From NCBI GenBank assembly GCA_023251335.1, contig JAHEZA010000197.1:1-5618 (forward strand): 5,618 nucleotides of DNA. Reading direction: 5' to 3'. Below, piece after piece: positions 1 through 5,618 of the stretch. Below the pieces are notes generated by a model. That model was given only the letters and a program-made list of their open reading frames with translations, made no database searches and was not told the DNA's origin. A program made the position numbers and the translations under genes. The first letter of the stretch is position 1. The number at the start of each line of letters is the position of its first letter. The DNA comes from Chitinophagaceae bacterium. Lineage in GTDB: Bacteria; Bacteroidota; Bacteroidia; Chitinophagales; Chitinophagaceae.

Positions 1-2168
1 CGTATCTGAAAAGATATTCTGCAAGGATCAATACGTTATTTAACATAAAAGACAATATCCGGGTTGGTGAAAATCTTTATGTTTTTAATAAGCAAAATCC
101 TTCATTTACTAACCAAAATGAAGGAAACGCTATTTCTTACAGCTATCGTGAAAGCCCAATCATCCCGATTTATGACATTATGGGAAATTATGCGGGTACC
201 CATTCACAAGGGTTGGGTAACTCACAAAATCCGGTAGCCAATCAATTGCGCGCACAGAATAATAAATCAAATGACTGGCAGATGTCGGGTAATGCGTTTG
301 CAGAAGTAGATTTTTTGAAGCACTTCACCGTTCGTACGAGTATCGGGGGTACAGTTGATAATTATTATTATTATTATTTTAATTATACTCAATACGAAAA
401 TGCAGAAAATAATACTAACCCCAATACTTTTGGTGAAGGCGGAGGTTATAATTCTCAATTGACATGGACGAACACACTTACTTACAAACAAACTTTTGGT
501 AAGCATGATGTGAAGTTTTTATTGGGAACGGAAGCCAACACTTATTATGGCAGGCAGATAGCCGGAACTCGGAGTGGCTACTTCATTACCAATTCCAGCA
601 ATCTGACGGTGGATCCTAACTTATGGACACTCGGATTTGGACCCGCCTCGTCCCAGACCAATACAGATAACGGTGGAGTTTATCAAAGTTCGCTTTATTC
701 TCAGTTCGGTCGCCTTGATTATAGTTATAATGACCGTTATTTGTTAAGCGGTGTTTTAAGAAGGGATGGTTCATCGCGTTTTGCTCCCGGCCATCAATAT
801 GGTTATTTCCCGTCTTTTACAGCGGGATGGAGGATTTCGAATGAATCTTTTTTCCCGGTTACTTCCTGGCTGAACGAATTGAAAATTCGTGGTGGTTGGG
901 GTAAATTGGGTTCTATTAATAACATCAACGCTACCAACCCCTACAACCTTTATAGCCTTAATGCAGCAAATGCAGGTTATGATATTGCGGGAGTAAATAG
1001 CGGTACCATCGGCGTTGGCGCGTATGCAAGCCAAAATGGAAATACCAATACTACCTGGGAACAGGATATCATCACTAATATCGGTTTTGACGCCGGCTTC
1101 TTCCAGAACAAACTTCAGTTATCATTTGACTGGTATAAAAAGCAAATCAGTGGTTTATTATTTCAACCTGCCACATCGGATTTTGGCGGTGGTGCTTCTC
1201 CTGCTTATGTTAACGTGGGAGATATCGGTAACACAGGAATTGATGCCTCGTTGGCGTATCACGGCAACGTCAGCAAAGACCTGAGTTTTGATGCCAATCT
1301 TACCTTTACTACCTATGATAATAAAGTAAAGGACCTGGGCGATACCAAGTACATTACAAGAAACAATTCAGGTTCTTCCCGTATTGGCGCATTTACCCGT
1401 TTGCAGACAGGTGAAGCTGTAGGTGCTTTCTACGGGTATGTTCAAGATGGACTCTTCCAAAATTGGGCTGATGTAAATAAATCCGCTAAACAGGGTGATG
1501 CCGCTCCCGGACGTTTTAAATTTAAAGATGTAAGTGGCCCCGATGGTAAACCTGACGGCATTATTGATGATAACGACAGAGCCTTTTTTGGAAATCCTAA
1601 TCCAAAATTTACAACAGGGTTAAATCTCGGAGTCAATTTCAAGAATTTTGACTTCTCTACCTTTTTATATGCTTCAGTAGGCAATGATGTAATTAACTAT
1701 GTTCGCTATTGGACTGATTTCCCACAAGTATTTGAAGGAGCAGTGAGTAAAGATGCGGTTTACAATTCAGCTAAACTCGTGGACAATTCAGGCCAGGCTA
1801 CTTATTATCAAAATCCTGAAGCGCACATTTCTAATCCTGGGGCTAAGGTTCCATTGCTGGAACGTTCCGCTAACTTTAGCAATACTACTAATTTCAATTC
1901 ATATTATATGGAAGATGGATCTTACCTGAGAATGAAGTCGTTGATAGTAGGATATTCCATTCCGGCGAGCGTTCTTAGTCGCTATAAAATCGACAAATTC
2001 AGAATTTATTTGCAGGCAACTAATTTATTTACAATTACGAATTATACCGGCTTGGACCCTGAATTGTCAGCATCTGATTTTGGCGATAATATGAACTTTG
2101 GAATTGACCTGGGCAACTATCCAGCCAATCAAAAAGTATATACCGTAGGCGTCAACGTCACTTTTTAA
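1..2168 (+). CDS. SusC/RagA-family TonB-linked outer membrane transporter, 3' part (5' truncated by window)
   Basis: This is the C-terminal 721 residues of a TonB-dependent importer that moves large nutrients (typically glycans or peptides) across the outer membrane together with its SusD partner. The frame is open from the window edge, with the first full codon at 3. The ATG at 180 is internal, because family-like sequence (RYSARINTLF..., then IRVGENLYVF) precedes it. Family members are usually about 1000-1100 residues, so roughly 300 or more are missing: signal peptide, carboxypeptidase-regulatory-like domain and plug. Visible barrel hallmarks are an Asp/Gly-rich loop followed by GNPNPKFTTGLNLG (about 1527-1630), KNFDFSTFLYASVGNDVINY, LRMKSLIVGYSIP, RIYLQATNLFTITNYTGLDPE, and a C-terminal strand ending in Phe (VGVNVTF), as expected for BAM-assembled barrels. 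No cysteine is present. The susD gene follows after 22 bp, so the two are probably co-transcribed. Whether an N-terminal STN signalling domain exists cannot be seen. No symbol is given because the substrate need not be starch. Confidence 0.96.
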   Translation, partial: YLKRYSARINTLFNIKDNIRVGENLYVFNKQNPSFTNQNEGNAISYSYRESPIIPIYDIMGNYAGTHSQGLGNSQNPVANQLRAQNNKSNDWQMSGNAFAEVDFLKHFTVRTSIGGTVDNYYYYYFNYTQYENAENNTNPNTFGEGGGYNSQLTWTNTLTYKQTFGKHDVKFLLGTEANTYYGRQIAGTRSGYFITNSSNLTVDPNLWTLGFGPASSQTNTDNGGVYQSSLYSQFGRLDYSYNDRYLLSGVLRRDGSSRFAPGHQYGYFPSFTAGWRISNESFFPVTSWLNELKIRGGWGKLGSINNINATNPYNLYSLNAANAGYDIAGVNSGTIGVGAYASQNGNTNTTWEQDIITNIGFDAGFFQNKLQLSFDWYKKQISGLLFQPATSDFGGGASPAYVNVGDIGNTGIDASLAYHGNVSKDLSFDANLTFTTYDNKVKDLGDTKYITRNNSGSSRIGAFTRLQTGEAVGAFYGYVQDGLFQNWADVNKSAKQGDAAPGRFKFKDVSGPDGKPDGIIDDNDRAFFGNPNPKFTTGLNLGVNFKNFDFSTFLYASVGNDVINYVRYWTDFPQVFEGAVSKDAVYNSAKLVDNSGQATYYQNPEAHISNPGAKVPLLERSANFSNTTNFNSYYMEDGSYLRMKSLIVGYSIPASVLSRYKIDKFRIYLQATNLFTITNYTGLDPELSASDFGDNMNFGIDLGNYPANQKVYTVGVNVTF
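361..378 (+). repeat. (ATT)6 trinucleotide microsatellite inside the susC-like gene
   Basis: Six perfect ATT units lie inside the coding frame, which reads them as five consecutive TAT codons. They give a DNYYYYYFNY stretch early in the barrel part of the protein. Gain or loss of a unit would keep the frame and only change the number of tyrosines. The tract is short, so it may simply reflect AT-rich codon choice in a Tyr/Asn-rich segment. Confidence 0.7.
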
Positions 2169-2190
2169 AATATTTAAAATTTAATAAAAT
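2169..2190 (+). promoter_or_regulatory. A/T-only intergenic leader giving translation start of the susD-like gene
   Basis: The 22 bases between the susC stop (TAA, 2166-2168) and the susD ATG (2191) are entirely A or T and contain no purine-rich Shine-Dalgarno motif. Leaders without a Shine-Dalgarno sequence and rich in A before the start codon are normal in Bacteroidota. No room exists here for a separate promoter and no terminator is visible, which supports one susC-susD transcript. Confidence 0.6.
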
Positions 2191-3981
2191 ATGAAACGTA
2201 AATTAAATTATAAAATCATTCTTTCGCTTTGTTTACTGGCAACCGTTGGTTTTTTTGCCTGTAACAAGAGTTTTTTAGACAAACAGCCGCTTGGATCCCT
2301 TACTCCGGCTCCCTTGGCAAACGCAACGGGTGTGCAAACTATTCTGGTCGGTGCTTATCACGCTTTACTGGGAGAGGTGAACTGGGGGTCAGCGCCTTCT
2401 AACTGGACTTTCGGCAGTGTAGCAGGCGGCGATAGCTACAAGGGCTCAACTCCTTCTGACCAGGGAGATATTACGAACCTGGAAAATTGGGCTTATGATG
2501 TAAACAATCCTTACCTGGACCAAAAATGGAATGCCATTTATCACGGGGCACAAAGGGCTAATGATGTGTTAAGGACCATGGCGCTTGCAACAGATATTCC
2601 GGAAGCTGACCAGAAAGTAATTGCAGGGGAAGCTCGTTTTCTGAGAGGCTATTGGCACCTCGAAGCAAAGAAAGTTTTCAAAAATGTTCCTTTTGTCGGC
2701 GAAACCATAACACTTGACAGCGCATCATTGGTTACTAATTTGGATGCGTCAGGGAACTATGTTGATATCTATCCGCAGATCGAAGCAGATTTTCAGTTTG
2801 CTATGGACAATTTGCCAGAAACGCAAACTCAGCCGGGAAGAGCTAACAAATGGGCTGCGGCTGCTTTTTTAGCCAGGACTTACATGTTTGAACACAAGTA
2901 TTCAGAAGCAAAGGCCCTGTTTGATCAGATCATTGCCGATGGGAAAACCGCTAAAGGAGATAAATATGCTTTGGTAAAATTTGAACAAAATTTTAATACC
3001 GCTACCAATAACAGTGCGGAAAGTGTCTTTGCTGTTCAAAATTCAGTAAATGATGGTTCCGGAACCAATGGTAATTACGGCGATTGCCTTAATTTCCCTA
3101 ATGGTGGCGGACCGGGCGGTTGCTGCGGGTTTAATAACCCTTCTATCAGTCTGGCGAATTCTTTTAAAACAGATGCCAATGGGTTGCCCATGTTTGACAC
3201 ATACAACACCGGAAATAATGTTGGTGATATAGGTGCAACCCCTTACGCAGGCACACTAGATCCGCGTCTTGACTGGACTGTAGGAAGGGAAGGGGTTCCT
3301 TATTTAGATTGGGGTCCTTACCCTAAAGATGCCTGGATAAGAGAAGTAGCTACTAACGGGTACATGAGTCCTAAGAAAAATGTGTATCCGGAGGCGCAAC
3401 AAGGTACTGTTTCCTCTGTAGAAACTGCCTTCTGGGGGCCTACCCAATTAGATGCAGTGAATACAAACCTGATGCGATTTGCTGACGTGTTGCTAATGGC
3501 TGCTGAAGCTGAGGTAGAAGTGGGTTCGCTTCACCAAGCCACTTTGTATGTGAACATGGTGCGCAACAGGGCTGCAGACAAAACAGGTTGGGTTTATAAA
3601 AACAGCCCTTATGATCCTGCCACCGGTACCTACACTACTCAAACTACGCCTGCTGCCAACTATTTAATTAAACCTTATCCTGCCGATTTTGCTAGCAAAG
3701 ATGCGGCTAAACAAGCCATTCATTTTGAAAGGAAACTCGAATTGGCGATGGAGGGCAACCGTTTCTTTGACTTACAACGCTGGGATGACGGATCTGGCTC
3801 TATGGCAACGGAATTAAATAAATATGCTGCGATTGAAAAATCAAGAAGTGGTTTTTTCTCCTTTAACCAGAGTGCTAATTTTACGGCGAATAAAAATGAA
3901 ATATTCCCAATTCCATTGCAGGATATTGATGTGGCTAATTCAAAAGGCAAAGTATTGCTGAAACAAAATCCTGGGTATTAA
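2191..3981 (+). CDS. SusD/RagB-family nutrient-binding outer membrane lipoprotein
   Basis: This is a complete 596-residue surface lipoprotein that should cap the SusC barrel encoded just upstream and capture the ligand for import. A type II signal peptide is clear: basic MKRK, a hydrophobic core, then the lipobox GFFAC with Cys24 as lipid anchor. It is followed by the family's early FLD motif. N-terminal SusD-like features are W113-NAIYHGAQRANDVL and A145-GEARFLRGYW, with TPR-like helices around 219-255. The C-terminal RagB/SusD part shows R429-FADVLLMAAEAE and, at 513-531, ERKLELAMEGNRFFDLQRW. The end has FPIPLQDIDVA and LKQNPGY, typical family endings. Length is within the family's usual range of about 500-650. 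All three cysteines of the mature chain other than Cys24 lie at 299, 311 and 312, in and beside a Gly-rich loop (GGGPGGCCGF). The start is fixed by the signal peptide and the 22-bp spacing. The ligand is unknown, and no symbol is given for that reason. Confidence 0.97.
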   Translation: MKRKLNYKIILSLCLLATVGFFACNKSFLDKQPLGSLTPAPLANATGVQTILVGAYHALLGEVNWGSAPSNWTFGSVAGGDSYKGSTPSDQGDITNLENWAYDVNNPYLDQKWNAIYHGAQRANDVLRTMALATDIPEADQKVIAGEARFLRGYWHLEAKKVFKNVPFVGETITLDSASLVTNLDASGNYVDIYPQIEADFQFAMDNLPETQTQPGRANKWAAAAFLARTYMFEHKYSEAKALFDQIIADGKTAKGDKYALVKFEQNFNTATNNSAESVFAVQNSVNDGSGTNGNYGDCLNFPNGGGPGGCCGFNNPSISLANSFKTDANGLPMFDTYNTGNNVGDIGATPYAGTLDPRLDWTVGREGVPYLDWGPYPKDAWIREVATNGYMSPKKNVYPEAQQGTVSSVETAFWGPTQLDAVNTNLMRFADVLLMAAEAEVEVGSLHQATLYVNMVRNRAADKTGWVYKNSPYDPATGTYTTQTTPAANYLIKPYPADFASKDAAKQAIHFERKLELAMEGNRFFDLQRWDDGSGSMATELNKYAAIEKSRSGFFSFNQSANFTANKNEIFPIPLQDIDVANSKGKVLLKQNPGY

Positions 3982-4018
3982 GCAATGATGTAAAACAATA
4001 ACATTTTATTATTTTTTA

Positions 4019-4051
4019 AAAAAGAGGCAGAGAATTTCTCTGCCTCTTTTT
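4019..4051 (+). terminator. Rho-independent terminator after the susCD-like pair
   Basis: A perfect inverted repeat pairs 4019-4032 with 4038-4051 (14 bp: five A-T pairs at the base, then GAGGCAGAG against CTCTGCCTC) around an AATTT loop at 4033-4037. The right arm ends in a five-T run at 4047-4051, which serves as the U-tract. It sits 37 bp beyond the susD stop and only 30 bp before the next start codon. An A run at 4018-4023 would give a U-tract on the opposite strand, so it could work in both directions, although no converging gene is present. It should end or strongly reduce susCD transcription before the next gene. Confidence 0.9.
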
Positions 4052-4081
4052 CATTAATTTTATTTTCTTTCAAATTTTTTT

Positions 4082-5618
4082 ATGAGACGGGCTTTTCTAT
4101 TTTCTGTCATTTTATTTGTTAGTATTTCAATGATCAGTACGGGTTGTGAGAGGAAGTCTTCATCTCTTTTTCAAGTTGTTTCTTCAGGAACGTCTGGCAT
4201 CCATTTTAATAATAAAATTGCAGAAAACGACTCATTAAATCCAATAGATGTTACCAATATATATAACGGCGGAGGAGTTGGAATCGGTGATTTTAATAAC
4301 GATGGACTCCAGGATATTTACTTTACAGGGAGCAAGGTTTCAAATAAATTGTATCTGAATAAGGGTAATTTTAAATTTGATGATATTACAGATGAAGCAA
4401 AGGTGACAGGTGAAGGGCGATGGTGCAGGGGTGTATCCGTCATTGATATCAACAATGATGGATGGATGGATATTTATGTTAGTGTTTCAATGGAAAAAGA
4501 TCCACAGGAAAGGCAAAATCTATTGTATATAAACGAGGGTTTGGATAAAAATGGGATCCCTGTTTTTAAAGAGATGGCAAAAGAATATGGCCTCAACGAC
4601 ACGACTCATTCCACGATGGCTCAGTTTTTCGACTATGATAATGACGGTGATTTGGATATGTATCTTACCGTAAACCAGATTGTATCTACGGATAATCCTT
4701 CTGTTTTTCGAAAGAAAATTACTAATGGTTCTTTCCCCAGTACGGGACGATTGTATCGTAATGATTGGGATTCGACGCTGAAACATCCGGTGTTTACCGA
4801 TGTAAGTAAAGAGGCAGGCGTAACGATAGAAGGATATGGCCACAGCGCTACCATAGCAGATATCAACATGGATGGATGGAAAGATATTTTTATTACCAAT
4901 GATTTTAATTCCAATGATCTTTTATACATCAACAATCATGATGGCACTTTTACGGATAAAGCAGATATCTATTTTAAGCATACCTCTGCCAACGGCATGG
5001 GCCAGGATATTGTAGATATCAATAATGACGGGCTTCCGGATGTAATTGAACTGGACATGAACCCTGAAGACAACTACCGCAAAAAAATGATGATGGGCTC
5101 CAACAGTTATCTTACGTATATCAACAGCGACCTTTTCGGTTATCAGTATCAATACGTAAGAAACACCCTGCAACTCAATGAGGGTTATACGGTAAGGACC
5201 AATGATTCTATAGGAGGCCCCGTGTTTAGTGAGATAGGTTTTCTGTCTGGTATTTCTCAAACAGACTGGAGTTGGTGCCCGCTGGTCACTGATTTTGACA
5301 ATGATGGGAATAGGGATATTATTATTACTAACGGCTATCCAAAAGATATCACTGATCATGATTTTGTAAGTTTCAGGCAACAGTCCTATAACATTGCCAG
5401 CAAGGATATGATATTGGCACAGATTCCACAAGTGAAAATTCACAATTATGCTTATCGGAATAATGGCAATTTAAGTTTTACGGATGCTACTGATTCATGG
5501 GGTTTTACTACGCCCTCATTTTCAAATGGTGCCGCTTATGTTGATTTGGACAATGATGGCGATTTGGATGTTGTGATTAACAACATTAATGATGAAGCGA
5601 TGGTGTATAAAAATCTGC
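4082..5618 (+). CDS. FG-GAP/VCBS-repeat (CRTAC1-like) lipoprotein, 5' part (3' truncated by window)
   Basis: The first 512 codons of an exported lipoprotein are visible, with no stop before the window edge. A type II signal peptide (MRRAFLF, hydrophobic core, lipobox ISTGC, Cys22) sets the start at ATG 4082. An in-frame TAA at 4055-4057 blocks any longer form, and the next Met (17) would destroy the signal. Seven Asp-rich calcium-loop motifs of the type DxNxDGxxD begin at residues 70 (DFNNDGLQD), 122 (DINNDGWMD), 184 (DYDNDGDLD), 260 (DINMDGWKD), 312 (DINNDGLPD), 404 (DFDNDGNRD) and 488 (DLDNDGDLD). Such FG-GAP/VCBS repeats form integrin-alpha-like beta-propellers. YNGGGVGIGDFNNDG, the ELDMNPEDN stretch and QTDWSW before the sixth motif recall the large VCBS-repeat proteins commonly encoded beside SusCD pairs. 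From memory those are around 1000-1200 residues and often end in an ASPIC/UnbV domain, which would lie outside this window. A surface binding role is inferred; no catalytic residues are recognised. A strong terminator lies 30 bp upstream. Confidence 0.93.
   Translation, partial: MRRAFLFSVILFVSISMISTGCERKSSSLFQVVSSGTSGIHFNNKIAENDSLNPIDVTNIYNGGGVGIGDFNNDGLQDIYFTGSKVSNKLYLNKGNFKFDDITDEAKVTGEGRWCRGVSVIDINNDGWMDIYVSVSMEKDPQERQNLLYINEGLDKNGIPVFKEMAKEYGLNDTTHSTMAQFFDYDNDGDLDMYLTVNQIVSTDNPSVFRKKITNGSFPSTGRLYRNDWDSTLKHPVFTDVSKEAGVTIEGYGHSATIADINMDGWKDIFITNDFNSNDLLYINNHDGTFTDKADIYFKHTSANGMGQDIVDINNDGLPDVIELDMNPEDNYRKKMMMGSNSYLTYINSDLFGYQYQYVRNTLQLNEGYTVRTNDSIGGPVFSEIGFLSGISQTDWSWCPLVTDFDNDGNRDIIITNGYPKDITDHDFVSFRQQSYNIASKDMILAQIPQVKIHNYAYRNNGNLSFTDATDSWGFTTPSFSNGAAYVDLDNDGDLDVVINNINDEAMVYKNL
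4457..4471 (+). repeat. Short GATG tandem repeat within a calcium-loop motif
   Basis: Three and three-quarter GATG units encode the D-G-W-M-D part of the second FG-GAP calcium loop. A related GATGGATGGA run occurs in the fourth loop near 4870. The repetition probably results from the conserved Asp-Gly-Trp protein motif, not from an independent element. Confidence 0.5.

Noticed and set aside
180..182. ATG as the real start of the susC-like gene
   Set aside because: The same frame is open back to the window edge and encodes SusC-like barrel sequence before this Met. No signal peptide follows it.
771..1684. Short open frames opposite or out of frame with the susC-like gene (771-1034 minus, 1015-1284 plus, 1442-1684 minus)
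   Set aside because: They lie entirely within a well-supported conserved coding region and have no recognisable protein features.
3982..4018. Possible small RNA or riboswitch in the susD-to-lipoprotein gap
   Set aside because: Apart from the terminator hairpin the gap is plain AT-rich sequence with no further stable stems, and 100 bp leaves little room.
4055..4062. TAATTTTA as a Bacteroidota -7 promoter element (consensus TAnnTTTG)
   Set aside because: The final G is missing, no TTTG -33 element sits 19-21 bases upstream, and such matches are expected by chance in AT-rich spacer DNA.
4520..4935. Two overlapping minus-strand open frames (4520-4843 and 4633-4935)
   Set aside because: Both are antisense to the same lipoprotein gene, overlap each other in different frames and have no family-like features.
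4922..5443. Open frame of 173 codons on the minus strand
   Set aside because: It is fully antisense to the FG-GAP lipoprotein gene, shows no recognised domain, and its length is explained by the repetitive Asp/Asn/Gly codons on the plus strand.

Overview
The window looks like chromosomal DNA of a Bacteroidota bacterium, most likely of the Chitinophagaceae/Sphingobacteriia type. The evidence is an adjacent susC-like and susD-like pair, a following FG-GAP/VCBS-repeat lipoprotein, AT-rich leaders without a Shine-Dalgarno sequence, and moderate-to-low GC. The placement below phylum level is inferred from the style of the protein families, not from a marker gene.

Layout, all on the plus strand: (1) positions 1-2168 hold the 3' part of a SusC/RagA-type TonB-dependent outer-membrane transporter. 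The reading frame is open from the window edge, so the start, signal peptide, carboxypeptidase-regulatory-like domain and most of the plug lie upstream. (2) After a 22-bp spacer made only of A and T, positions 2191-3981 hold a complete 596-residue SusD/RagB-type surface lipoprotein. (3) Positions 3982-4081 are a 100-bp gap containing a strong intrinsic terminator at 4019-4051. (4) From 4082 to the window end runs an incomplete gene for a lipoprotein with seven Asp-rich FG-GAP/VCBS calcium-loop motifs. It is cut off after 512 codons with no stop in view.

Working model: SusC and SusD form the usual 'pedal-bin' importer, with SusD as the ligand-capturing lid on the SusC barrel. The third protein is predicted to be an exported, lipid-anchored beta-propeller of the kind often found beside SusCD pairs in Bacteroidota. 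Its biochemical role is not established. No glycoside hydrolase, sulfatase, peptidase, sigma/anti-sigma pair or other regulator is visible, so the imported substrate cannot be named.

No RNA gene, CRISPR array, insertion sequence, attachment site or origin was seen. I do not see an unprecedented system here. The parts most worth following up are the uncharacterised propeller lipoprotein, the terminator 30 nt before its start codon, and a tight cysteine cluster in the SusD protein.
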